Below are positions 13,634-27,970 of a DNA stretch of 64,000 nucleotides, one piece after another. The position numbers and the translations under genes are program-made. Positions within the stretch are counted from its first letter, which is position 1. Each line of letters opens with the position of its first letter. Below the pieces are notes generated by a model, which was not told the origin of the DNA, did no database searches, and saw only the letters and a list, made by a program, of their open reading frames with translations. The stretch covers positions 517,501 through 581,500 of the forward strand of contig JAQFVV010006508.1 in assembly GCA_028023455.1 (NCBI GenBank), given 5' to 3'. The DNA is from Epiperipatus broadwayi (taxonomy: Eukaryota; Onychophora; Udeonychophora; Euonychophora; Peripatidae).

Positions 13634-14103
13634 CTAGATTATTAATTATATACATATAATTCACTTGATGGTATTATATATATTCAAATAACCTTAACAA
13701 ACTTTTTTAACAATGCTCACATAGACTTCAATATTGTCATACATATATAATATCTCAAACGAAATGTTTTAATAATCAATGTATTCTAGAATAAATACTA
13801 AAAAAATCCATATGTCTATAGCATATAAAAGCGATTTACCCACTGAAGAAGAAGCTGTAAGTATCAAAAAAAAAAAATCAAATCAACTTAGGCCTAGTAC
13901 TTTCGAGGGTTTCCTCATATTCCTGGACAAAATACGTTATAAACATTGCTGTAATGTTATAAAATATGCAAATGCGAATGCAAATTAATTTGTCAATTTT
14001 CTCAAATTGAAAAACACATATCACATCTATTTATGGCATTGTTATGACTGATAATAAAATAAGCCTCCTTGATTATTCTTTTGAGATCATTGGCTTCAGA
14101 ACA

Positions 14104-14160
14104 AACTATCTTGGGGTTGCAGAGTTCAAACCCATGGCCAGCCTGCTATGTCTATATAAA
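14104..14160 (+). other. Possible tRNA-derived SINE fragment (B-box-like)
   Basis: GAGTTCAAACCC resembles the internal Pol III B box (GGTTCGANNCC). No matching A box is visible upstream, so this is at best a truncated SINE end. Confidence 0.25.
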
Positions 14161-14360
14161 ATGCAAATAAAATTTTTGTTATAGCGAAACTGTGGCATTT
14201 CCCCTATTGTCCTGTGTAGCAACCAAAGTTTAAAATTTAAATCCCATAATAATCACATAACAGTATTGTCCCCATGTGAATGTTTATCTTTTCACAGATT
14301 GTGAATACTCACATAATTAAATTGTTTATTCAACACATTGTCTGCAATATTTATAAAATA

Positions 14361-14694
14361 TTACTGGTTATTTTTTATATTCTTCAAATTATTTTTCACA
14401 TATAAATCAAAGACACTATCAAAACATAAATTTATATTATAAATTGCCTCATGCTCTGCAAAAAACAGATTCATATTTATGCACAAAATGACCCAACATA
14501 TACAATAATCCATGCTTCTGATTCCTTTTCTTTGATGCACATATAATTTCTCCAATATAACTATAAACACAATGACATACAATTTTATAAATAATCTTAC
14601 ATTTATTGATTTTGTCAACATAATGATTTCTATTAATAATCAATCTTCCAGTTTTTGGATCAATCTTAAATGCAACATTAAAATGAGCAGACAC
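14361..14694 (-). pseudogene. PLE GIY-YIG endonuclease fragment
   Basis: Two overlapping minus-strand frames together give CKIIYKIVCHCVYSYIGE, a GIY-YIG core with the same C-x-C before YIG as the other PLEs here, then KKRNQKH in place of KRxKEH, and a degraded C-terminal part. RT sequence is missing, so this is an old 5'-truncated insertion with a frameshift. Confidence 0.65.
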
Positions 14695-15037
14695 TAATGA
14701 AATAAGCCCCCTACAAATAAACCTGTTTTTTTTCCATTAGTATGTAGGGATTTCTAATAAAGATTTCTGTTTTGATGTTGTTTCTATTTTAGAAGTGGAC
14801 AATTATTTGAAGAAAAGCAAAATTAATGAGTTATATTTATAAATATTTAGACAATATGTTGAAGAAAGTGTAATTTTGAGATTATTCATTTTTGTGGTTA
14901 GTTAACCATTCAGGTTGGAATGCTACTGTTATGTTATTATGATGAGATTTAAATGTTAACAGTTTATTGCTACTGAAGATGGCAGAAAGTGATGTGAGCT
15001 GGTTATAGCAAATATATTATTTCTATTTTATATATAT

Positions 15038-15059
15038 AACACTAAGTGTATAAATAATG

Positions 15060-15093
<34 letters not shown>

Positions 15094-15114
15094 CATTATT
15101 TATACACTTAGTGT
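15038..15114. repeat. Perfect palindrome with a TA core
   Basis: Arms of at least 28 bp beginning AACACTAAGTGTATAAATAA are perfectly mirrored on the right, and the centre is a TA run (about 15061-15091). On one strand this would form a long hairpin. Confidence 0.85.
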
Positions 15115-15129
15115 TTAAATGTAATATAG

Positions 15130-16012
<883 letters not shown>

Positions 16013-16199
16013 GTATATATATATATAAATAAAATATCCATTAATTAAAAATAATATTGTAATTATAATTTAAATAATATTTTTAACGGTTTACAAACAA
16101 TTACAAACAATCTTTAAATCCGCAGAAGTACTTTCAGTTACTTTCTAACCTGCCTCAACTGCCATTAAATTCAAAAACTAAAAGCGGAAGCAAACATCA

Positions 16200-17128
16200 T
16201 TAATTCAAATTCCACGAATCTCGTATTTTAATGTTAGAAGCTTGTCGATTTATTAAATGCGTTTTATTCCTGTTTATAAAAATTGTCTCTTTAATTTTTC
16301 TTTTACTATGGTTTCTCTCTTCGTGAAGAATTTTAACATTTTCAAAATTAAATTTAAAATTATATTTACATGTTTTTTCATGATCGAAGAAAACTGAAGA
16401 AGATATTAAATCACCATTATTTTTATTTTTTACACGCTTATATAACAATTTGTGTTCCTTCAATCTTTTCTCAATGTTGCACCTAGATTCACCTATATAT
16501 GATAGCATACAATCACAAAAAAAAAGATATATGACATTACTTTTTTGCATGACAGATATGACATCCTTAGAATTATTAACTAATTTATTAATATTGTTTG
16601 GAATGTAGAATGAAACATTAAATACATTCTTATATAAATCCTTAAAAAATTTTACTTGTGGATTTGAAATAAATGGAATAGATATCCATTTTTTATTATT
16701 AATCTTCATTTCTTTTAAATTATAATATTTTTTTTTTAAATTGACTTAAAGTATTGTTTATTTGTTCCATTTTATAACCAACATCAAGCACTTTCCTTGG
16801 CAAATATCTCAATATTTTTCAATTTATCACTTTGGTAATGACATAATTTTTCATTCCAAAACAAAAAAGATTTAAAACTTGCCATCTTATGCATCATTGG
16901 TACTTTTGATTTACAATTTATATATCCTCTTTTTTGCAATGACTTAATTATTAGTTTATAATTTAATATACTGTTATCTCTTGTGATCATTAAATCTAAA
17001 TAGTTAATCTTATGGTCCTGTTCTTTTTCAATAGTCCATTTCAAGTCATTCAACTTATTCAATTCCTCTATAAGCAAATTTATACTATTAGTGTTTCCAC
17101 AGACAAAAACATCATCCACATATCTCAA
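16200..17128 (-). pseudogene. PLE family 2, left copy: RT C-terminal half and GIY-YIG
   Basis: Frames 16784-17128 (YVDD in MRYVDDVFVCG, then the palm and thumb) and 16200-16709 (CDCMLSYIGESRC, KRLKEH, KRKIKETIFI) are separated by a frame disruption near 16710-16784. The copy is 5'-truncated at the RT catalytic motif. It keeps the YVDD aspartates that its partner has partly lost. Confidence 0.8.
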
Positions 17129-18451
17129 AGACGTTTTAGGATTTGGGGAGAATACTATTGCTTCATTGTTTTACTTTGTAAATAGTATTAAAAATTTAAT
17201 TATTGATTGAAATGATATTATTGCTTCATTGGATGTTACAGAAATGTTTGGATCTATTGATAGAATGAATTCCATAAAAAATAATTGAACATGCATTAAA
17301 AAGTAAAAAAAAATATTTGTAAATATATGATAAAATTTATCATTGATTCTTTAAAAGTTTTTAATGATAACATTGTTGCATCTTTTGAAGGTCAATATTA
17401 TAAAATAAACAAAGGTTGGCCTATGGGATTGCCTGTAGTTGCACAAGTTTGCAATTTCGTTTTATCTACATATGACAGTAGTATTTTAAATATGTGTATT
17501 TTTGGAGAAATTAAAATTTACAAAAGATATGTGGAGGATGTTTTTGTCTGTGGAAACACTAATAGTACAATTTTGCTTATAGAGGAATTGAATAAGTTGA
17601 ATGGCTTGAAATGGACTATTGAAAAAGAACAGGACCGTAAGATTAACTATTTAGATTTAATGATCACAAGAGATAACAGTATATTAAATTATAAACTAAT
17701 AATTAAGTCATTGCAAAAAAGAGGATATATAAATTGTAAATCAATAGTACCAATGATGCATAAGATGGCAAGTTTTAAATCTTTTTTGTTTCGGAATGAA
17801 AAATTATGTCATTACCAAAGTGATAAATTGAAAAATATTGAGGTATTTGCCAAGGAATTGCTTGATGTTGGTTATAAATGGAACAAATAAACAATACTTT
17901 AAGTCAATTTAAAAAAAAATAAAAATTATAATTTAAAAGAAATGAATATTAATAATAAAACATGGATATCTATTCCAATTATTTCAAATCCACAAGTAAA
18001 ATTTTTTAAGGATTTATATAAGAATGTATTTAATGTTTCATTCTACGTTCCAAACAATATTAATAAATTAGTTAATAATTCTAAGGATGTCATACCTGTC
18101 AAGCAAAAAAGTAATGTCATATATCAATTTTTTTTGATTGTATGCTATCATATATAGGTGAATCTAGGTGCAGCATTGAAAAAAGATTGAAGGAACACGA
18201 ATTGTTATATAAGCATGTAAAAAATAAAAATAATGGTGATTTAATATCTTCTTCAGTTTTCTTCGATCATGAAAAAAACATGTAAATATAAATTTAAATT
18301 TAATTTTGAAAATGTTAATATTCTTCACGAAGAGAGAAACCATAGTAAAAGAAAAATTAAAGAGGCAATTTTTATAAACAGGAATAAAACGTATTTAATA
18401 AATCGACAAGCTTCTAACATTAAAATACAAGATTCGTGGAATTTGAATTGA
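17129..18451 (+). pseudogene. PLE family 2, right copy: RT and GIY-YIG
   Basis: Begins in the region equivalent to LGFGxYxIxSSF and continues through a broken motif A (TEMFGSIDRMNSI), motif B (GWPMGLPVVAQVCNF) and a catalytic motif altered to YVED, to a GIY-YIG domain split by frameshifts near 18155 and 18269. With the first catalytic Asp changed to Glu and several frame breaks, it is dead. The open blocks are 17327-17890, 17942-18157 and 18269-18451. Confidence 0.8.
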
Positions 18452-18801
18452 TGACGTTTGCTTCCGCTTTTAGTTTTTGAATTTACTGGCAGTTGAGGCA
18501 GATTAGAAAGTAACCGAAAGTACTTCTGCAGATTTAAAGATTGTTTGTAATTGTTTGTAAACCGTTAAAAATATTATTTCAATTATAATTATATACACAT
18601 AAATACATGCACTTTTTAAAAAATAAAAGCTGTGTGGTATTGAAATATTTCAAATCAATGAAATAAGAGTTAAAATAATATATATTTATATGTAATTGTA
18701 ATTTCTAAAAAAAAATAAAAAAGTTTTTAATACATTTATTTGAAAACACAGAATAAAACTAAAACATATTACATATTTTGTTCGTAAATAAAATTTTAAC
18801 A

Positions 18802-18994
<193 letters not shown>

Positions 18995-19659
18995 TGATTC
19001 AATGTCTTTATTTCTTCAAATCAATATACGGAATATATACGGAATCTTACAATTTGATATTTATAAATATAATAATTACATATAGGTAATGTATAACTAA
19101 ATAAATAATACTTCTGTAAATATGTGATATAAATATAATGTAATAATTCATCAATTGTTAATACAGTATTTCTTGAATATAAATAAATAAAATAATAACT
19201 AAATAATATTTCCATGCACTTTCAACTTTATAATAGAGCAAGAGAAGAGAATAAAGTCTATTCAGCATTTTATGTTCACCAAATTAGTGCAGGTCTTATA
19301 TGTAGTCCAAATGATTTTACAATATTAATGCATGAAACACATGATAAAAAATGAAAAATTAAAGAATAATATCTTATACAAAATTTATCTTGTGCTCTGA
19401 ACTCGAAATTAACTAGCTATCCGATTACTTTTTCCTGACCAATACAATAAAATGTTAAATTCACCACCTAGGAGAAAATAGCATTTTTTACACTGCCTTG
19501 ATAAAAACTTGTAAGAGTTTAAAGTGCTTGGAAATATTATTTAGTTATTATTTTATTTATTTATATTAAAGGAACACTGTATTACCAATTGATGAATTGT
19601 AATGTATAACTTTAAAAATTGTATCCATTTAGGAGCACTTTTGATTATCTTCAAAGTCA
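18995..19659. other. A+T-rich, no recognisable feature
   Basis: No gene, RNA or clear repeat seen between the CTAT array and the next PLE remnant. Confidence 0.4.
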
Positions 19660-21230
<1,571 letters not shown>

Positions 21231-21706
21231 TTCCCACTGTATTTTACGTTTTGTTGCATCATTTTCATATTGTATATTTTTCTGTAAATAAAGTTTACTT
21301 TTAAAATGAAAATCAATCATAACGTTACACATATATAATTATTATTTTGCTTCTGCTATAATAGAAAATATGTATTCCCCCAAACAAGATTTTAAATAAT
21401 GCCGTTTTTTAATATATTAAAACAAAATCTTCACTTCATTTTATGTATAAATAATTTTGTAATTACTAAAAGTCTTGTCTATTTATATAAAAGTAAAGAT
21501 TTGTATTTGTTAAACTGTGTAGATAGGTATTGTATATTTAACTCTTTTAACATGTTTTAATTTTAACATATATTCAGCAACAAGTGGGAAAAGTGAGAGT
21601 ACAATCAAATGGATGATATATTGATTTTTGTATATTCTATTAAATATAGACCTTTAATCTTGTATAAAATTTTCAATGGAAAAAAAAGTACTGAATATTT
21701 TACATT
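21231..21706. other. A+T-rich, no recognisable feature
   Basis: Nothing supportable. The PLE finger region expected upstream of the family 3 relic is not visible. Confidence 0.4.
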
Positions 21707-21770
21707 ATTTGCCGAGAGGTCAGCACAGCCGTCTAGCAAACAAGCACTTTGTTGCAGACCTTGAATTATA
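21707..21770. other. Possible SINE fragment next to TA run
   Basis: GCCGAGAGGTCAGCACAGCC resembles the D-arm/A-box region of the tRNA-derived repeat at 22.55 kb (GGAGAGATCAGCGCGAATGC). No B box follows before a short TA run. Confidence 0.3.
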
Positions 21771-21849
21771 TATATATATCTTAAAGTAATTTTCAAAATG
21801 TAAAGTATTAAGAAACTTTTTTGCAAATATTGTGTTTATATATATATAA

Positions 21850-21900
21850 GTGTGTGCGCGCGCGCTCTCCTGCAACTTGTGCGGACGTTTGTGCAATTAG
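21850..21900. other. Local G+C-rich patch with alternating GC
   Basis: GTGTGTGCGCGCGCGCTCTC is alternating purine-pyrimidine sequence of a kind able to form Z-DNA, rare in this A+T-rich window. No gene is attached to it. Confidence 0.4.
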
Positions 21901-22552
21901 TGAACATCAGGGATTTTCCTTGACAAATTATAATATAACATTTGTTTAATCCACAAATACGAGAAACTTTTTTAAATTGCTTTTTATTTCTATATTTTCT
22001 TAAAACTATTTTGACTTTTGGTGTCCATTTGTAAATTGTTTAATTTATTTAAAAAAAAGTCAAATAATTATTGCACATAGGGTAATAAGTTTGAATGCTG
22101 AAGACTGGAATCAATCATTGAACTTTTCTCTTATTTCTGGCACAGTGTAAGTTCATTAGATTGAAAGAACGTTTAATTTAATGATTATGATTTTTATTTT
22201 TACAATAAACACTCAAAAAGTATTTTAATACTATTTAAAGTATTTAATTCTATTTCTCTTTCTTTATCAACTATCTATGCGATAATCAACGCCAGAATGT
22301 AGCTAAAATAAAAACGAAGCAAAAAAAAAAAAAAAAAGATAAAAAATAACTTTTTCAACTTTCTATAATACAACCATTAGTTATTGATTAAATAAATTTT
22401 GCCATTTGATATATAATATTTAAATCGATATATACATATATATCAAAATACAATTAAATTCACATAAATTATAGTTATTTTTATTAGAACTATAATTTAT
22501 CTGAATTTTACTGTATATATATATTGATTTGAATATTACATATACATGTCTT

Positions 22553-22634
22553 GCATTGGTGGTGGAGAGATCAGCGCGAATGCCTTGCACTAGCAGGCAG
22601 TTGCCCGGGTTGCGGGTTCGCATCCCGGCCGATG
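22553..22634 (+). mobile_element. tRNA-derived SINE head or tRNA pseudogene
   Basis: GCATTGG at 22553-22559 pairs with CCGATGC at 22628-22634 (acceptor stem, one G-U pair). GGGTTCGCATCCC gives a T-arm and B box. TGCCT/AGGCA form an anticodon-like stem with an oversized nine-base loop, and GGAGAGATCAGCGCG resembles an A box. The D stem does not pair, and the region between anticodon and T arms is too long for a working tRNA. It is followed by CTATGACATTTAA and (TA)n, consistent with a SINE. The copy is strikingly G+C-rich against its surroundings. Confidence 0.6.
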
Positions 22635-22649
22635 CTATGACATTTAATA

Positions 22650-25600
22650 TATATATATATATATTACTTTTTATCATGGCGAAACGGTGAAACAAAAATT
22701 ATTACATATCAGATTTTCTAGTTTTAAGGTATTGAAAGTATAACAGGTATTGTATCATACTCTATTGGAAAACCTTTTAGATAATAATATCTAGTTAGTC
22801 ATGCATAGACTAATATTGAAAAGTTATATCGGTTGGATATGTACGTGTTGTCTGTACAAATATCTGTCATATTTAAATATAGAATGGCGTTTTAAATTAT
22901 TGTGAGCTTTCTCTTTAAATAAAATCATAGAAATGTCTGGGTTATACGCTTTATTTATTTCACAATCATTTTCAATGAAAATATATTCGTTAATCCCTAA
23001 TATTTTTTTCATACGTTTGTGCTACTTGCATATTTTATTTAATTTATATTCCTTATTCATATTTTATAACTACATTGAAAATAAATAATGTATATATAAT
23101 TTGTTTTTTTGTTATATTGTTTATTTCATTTTTTTTTTACTATGCACTTTATCATCCAGTCTTTTTCTAGAAATTGAAAACTAATTTTGGGTCTCAGCAC
23201 ATCTGATCTGCTTTGCGAAAGAATATTAAGATATATGCATTAATTTATGAAAAAGAGAGTTTGCTAAATAAAGATTGTTAACCCTTTGTTTAACTATTTT
23301 TTTTATCTACAATAGATAAATAGAACTAGTCTGCAGTAAATTTATTTGTTTTTATATAAATTTGTTTCTTTATTAGATTGTCATAGTTTATATTATTTTC
23401 TAAGCTTGGCTCATATAATAAGTGTTTAAAAGCAATTTAGAAGAATAGCATCTTAATAATATAATGCATGTACTATTTTATAAAAATATATACGAAACTT
23501 CATTTCAAATAAGCATTATTATTTCTAATTAATCACTTGATATTTTGTTTCACACTTCATTAAACAGCCAATAACGAACCTATAAATTTGAAGCAGGTTC
23601 AAATAGACATATCAATCAATAATAAAGGCAATCCGAGTTGGAGTATATCATTTTGTTTATGAATAGTTAAAACCAACAACTTTTTTTTTTGTTTTTTTTT
23701 TTATCAATATTCATGTAATCAAACTAAATTAATTTGGATTTTTTGTTCTGCAGCTAAAAATGTCTAAATATTTATATATTAATCAAGAAATGAATGATCC
23801 AATAATCCAGCTATAAGTTCCTCTTTAAAAAAAAAAGAGTTGAAATATTTAATTTACTTAAAAGCAAATCAAATTCTTATTGGATTTGAATCTCAATCTG
23901 AAAGAATGAAAGGCAGATACATTAACAACTCCCCCATAATTCCCTTTTACTAATAAGAAAAGTAGGAAATCATGCGCATCTAAAGACGTACTTATAAGAT
24001 AAATTTTCAAATTAGATGTAATTATTTAGAAAGATTTCAAATAAATGCTACGAGTATTTTTCTATGTATATATATTTCTTTCCGTATTTATGCCTAAGTG
24101 ATGAGATAAAATCACAAAACAGATTTATCAAGATCCAGAAAAAAACCCACCCACACAATTAGAACTGTAAAGAGCAAGGACAAACTCCCACCGTCAACAA
24201 TCTCTGCGATATATTATTATATTGCTACAAAGTCCTTTGCCAAAAGACTTTTTTAAGTCAACAAACCTGTCTCAGTATCATTTACGTTACAAATATTATA
24301 CTAAAATTATTTCGAATATTGCCTTAATAAGTACATAATACGTTTATTAATGAAATAAAATGAATTAAAATAATAAATGCAGCCGTTACAACGATACACA
24401 CACATATATATATAGTTATACAGATAGAATAACAATAATTATTTTTTTATCTTTGCATTTAAAAAAAGAACACTGTTAAAACTATTGATTTAATAATTTG
24501 ACCCACTTTCGCTATAGAAATGGATTTTATATTTTAAACATTAAATTTAATTCATTAAAAAGTTATTATTTTTTAAAATAAAATGATAAGCATTAAAATA
24601 TTTATCTTGTTCGTAAATTAATAATGATGTCTTAAAATATAACAAACTTAAAAAGCGTAAAAAGAAGCGGGGGGGGGGGTTACATTGCTTCACTAAAAAT
24701 AAAGCAGCATACATTTTTGAAAACGCATTTTACTTTTGTTTCTTAAAAATGAATGTATTTTTTTTTTAAAAAAAAAGAAATAAATGAATTAATATGAACA
24801 CCAAAACTTTTACTATATTTAAAAAAAACAAAAAAAAAAACAATTTTAACTCTTAATAATAAAACTAACCTGTCTTATGTAAGCGCGAGTATTCCAATTA
24901 TTTATTCTAAGGCTACTAATAGTGCATAATATCCATAAGCAAAAAAGACTTCAAGCACATTTAAGAAGCGGAAGAATCATAATTTTAAAAATTAACTCAA
25001 TAAACACAATTACTGATAGGGAGACTTAAACAGTCTGACTTACTCCATCGTAGTTGTGATAAACATGCAAGTTTTCTTTCTGCTCTTATGAGGGCAGCAC
25101 TGTTGTTGCAGACATCATATCACATCTTCTGAATCACTAGCTCAAAGAAGGTTTTTAATTTGCCGCAGAACAAGAGAAATAAATGACAGAAAAAGTATGT
25201 GATCAGTTCTTGCAAATCATTTAAAGTGAAGATGTTGGCATCATCTTGCTATTAAAATTTCTCCCTAGTTTAATATTAATAATAAGAAAAAAAATTATAA
25301 TAAATATGGATTTTTTCTTTTTTTTTAAAGAAATAATAAAAAGCAATACTATAAATATTTTTTAAAAACAATTTTCAAACTTCCAAGTTAAATCAATCAG
25401 TTATATTTTTTAAGTGAAGACGGGAAAATTAATATAATAAATAAATAAAAATACATTACTAATAATAAGTTTAAATAAATACATTTACTTATAAACTAAA
25501 CATTTATATATAAAAACAATTGCAAAATTAATTAATTTGCATAAATATGATAATTATTTTAATAATAAGACTATATATATATATAACAAAATTATATCCG

Positions 25601-26200
25601 CATATAATTTTGCAATGTAATATAAAAAATGTTATCGATTTCATACAATATCCCCCACGCCAATAAAAAAGATAATTATTTAGCAAAACTTTTTCAAACT
25701 TATCATATATATAAAAAATAAAGATTAAAATAAATTATAAATTAATATAATATGAATATGATTATCATACCTTTATGCTTTCTATGCGTGTAAATACGGT
25801 TACTTATATATAAAAAATCAATTCAATTTATTTATTTACTAAACAATCGCATATCTTTATAGGCTAATTATAGATTGCACATAAATTAATTAAATACTAC
25901 ATATAAGATTAAATATATATGCATATATCAATAATATATATATATTACAAATACGTGAAAAGGACATAAAAAGATGTCATATAAGTCCTCATGGTAATAA
26001 ATTAAATGTTATACTTTTTAACAAGAACCAAATTATAATTTTATTATTTAAATTAAAATATTTATTATTGCATAAATATTTATTATAAGAGACCAATAAC
26101 TGAAATAATTTAGAAAATTTAAGAGTATGTAATTAAAATGTTTTAAGATAAAAAAAAAAAAACATGAAGTCCTGGTTTTATACTGTGCTACATTAAATAA
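22650..26200. other. A+T-rich, no recognisable feature
   Basis: No gene I can support. An isolated run of G lies at 24669-24679. A slightly G+C-richer stretch at 25040-25150 has no open frame worth calling. A weak 62-codon minus-strand frame at 22824-23012 matches nothing I know. Confidence 0.45.
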
Positions 26201-26229
26201 AATATTCAGATTTTGACAAATTCCTCTTT

Positions 26230-27780
26230 TAATATAAAAATTGTAGACACATTTTAGATCTCTTATTTCTATTATTTAATAGAAAGATAATAAGCTTTTT
26301 TTAAACTGACATTTTTGTAACATTTATCTTCCCATCAATGAATTTTAGCAATATCTTTTTTTGAATGTGGATTCCAGATAACAGATACCTAATTATTAAT
26401 AGAAATAGTAAGAGATATGTATATAATTCATATTTTAACTGATTATTAAACAATATGCCATATATAAAAAGCATTTCCGAATTTTAAGAGTGCTGCTAAT
26501 TATGGTTTCCACATGCACATGAAATGATTCATTATTTATAAACAGAATATCTACGTCCTTTTGCAAAATGGTTATATTTAGTTTTCAACACATTTCAATG
26601 TAATATTAGAGTCCTAGATATTCAGAATTTTTACAATATGATTCTACTGATCAATGGTCAATATTAATCAACATTTCAGTTTTACTAAATCAAGCAATAC
26701 AATTTTTAATACCATGTTGTAGAGAAATTCATCCATTCAAAGTAATGTTGCCGATATCAACATAGCATAATAAATATGTGGATTTAAGATAATCTTTAAG
26801 ATAATCAATGTATATGTAGAATAGTAAAGGATCCAGAATGTTATCTTGAGGGAGATCCTAATTACAATTGTATTATAAAGTAGAAGTTTGTTTATTGTAT
26901 TTAACAAAAGTCATGCTACATTTAATAAATGAATGAAACCATTTAATATTGATAAGCTTTATAGAGAAACCTAATTTGAAATGTTTTTGGAGAATAATAT
27001 CATGATATACTCTGTCAAAAGAAAAAAAAAATAGTTCAAAATAAATTACATATAACCCCTATCTGTCTTGTATAGCATGAATAAGGTGATTAAATATATT
27101 GTTGAGATTAGTTTCAATAGAACTATTTGGCAAAAGCCTCATGTTAAACATAAGTTAAACAATTTTTGACATTATCTATGATTTCATCATATATAAGCTT
27201 TTCAAAAATTATAGTCACAATTTGCAAGATTGAAATACATCTAAAACTAGTTACATAAGTCTAAGCACCATTTTTATGAATTGTAAAAAGTTTAATACAT
27301 TTTAGATTTTCAGGAATATGGCAATTATATATAGAACAACTTACAATATAGTATAAAGGATTAGAAAAAATATTTGCAGGCTCATTATAAATAAATAAAT
27401 AATATATTACCTGGCCCCAAACTAGTGAGCAATTTAAGCTTTCTTAGTTATGCTATATTGTCTTCATTCTTAACATTTTCAACTGACATTTTGTGATAAG
27501 ATTTTTCTAGAATTACAAAAAGTGTTGGTTCATTATCAGCATTTTTATATAAATGAGCAAAGAATTTGGAAAAATCTCAAACAGAAAATGAGAAACTATA
27601 AGAAGTTTCACCTTTGTTATTACCAATATCATAATATTTAATGAAAGATTAGAATTATCTAAGTTGTATAGGTAAATTATTAACTATATTCTTAATATGA
27701 TTAAAAACTTTTTTTCTATATAATAAATTTTCCAATCTTTTATATTTGATAAAAAATATTATAATGTAGAATGCTATTAG
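26230..27780 (-). pseudogene. Decayed LINE (non-LTR) reverse transcriptase
   Basis: Minus-strand pieces follow the canonical LINE order: FSKFFAHLYKNADNEPTLFV (about 27580-27520), GPGNILF (about 27410), HIPENLKCIKLFTIHKNGA then TYVTSFRCISIL (27330-27200, the family's P-x-x-W...KxG..NYRPIS region), IIFEKLIYDEI, a damaged PQGS-like LPQDNILDPLLFYIYI (about 26855), a degraded YADD as CYVDIGN, EYLGL, and VIWNPHSKKDIAKI (about 26365, the family's usual YAxxVWNPH..KDI). Stops and frameshifts are everywhere. The clade is likely CR1/L2/Jockey-like, not resolved. Confidence 0.75.
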
Positions 27781-27891
27781 TTTTTGTTATAATGTTTATG
27801 AATTTTTTTAAGGAAGAAAAAAATCATTATGAAAAATATCGATGAAATATACATTGATTGAAAATATGTGACAATTAAGTTATTAAGAACA

Positions 27892-27896
27892 GATCA

Positions 27897-27938
<42 letters not shown>

Positions 27939-27943
27939 TGATC
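27892..27943. repeat. Perfect palindrome with a TA core
   Basis: GATCATTAATATAT on the left is mirrored by ATATATTAATGATC on the right around a TA run, with a second TA run directly after (27945-27970) ending in TTGTACC. Confidence 0.85.
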
Positions 27944-27970
27944 GATATATATATATATATATATATATAT

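Larger units (their letters stand above)
16050..18592. mobile_element. Second head-to-head PLE pair (family 2)
   Basis: The arms are about 16050-17126 (minus) and about 17515-18592 (plus), including matching 3' UTRs (TTTGCTTCCGCTTTTAGTTT, and the phrase around ACCGTTAAAAATATTATTT). The spacer, about 17127-17514, belongs only to the plus copy. The family differs from the 1-3925 pair (GYINCKS against GFIPYES, different UTR), so the head-to-head arrangement arose independently. Confidence 0.85.

Noticed and set aside
13779-13988. 69-codon plus-strand frame MYSRINTKKIHMSIAYKS
   Set aside because: No motif, no supporting splice sites or promoter, and a length expected by chance in A+T-rich DNA with A runs.
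22553-22634. Functional tRNA gene
   Set aside because: D stem does not pair, anticodon loop is nine bases and the segment before the T arm is too long; treated as a SINE head or pseudogene.
24669-24679. G-run as a G-quadruplex
   Set aside because: A single run of G without further nearby G tracts does not make an intramolecular quadruplex.
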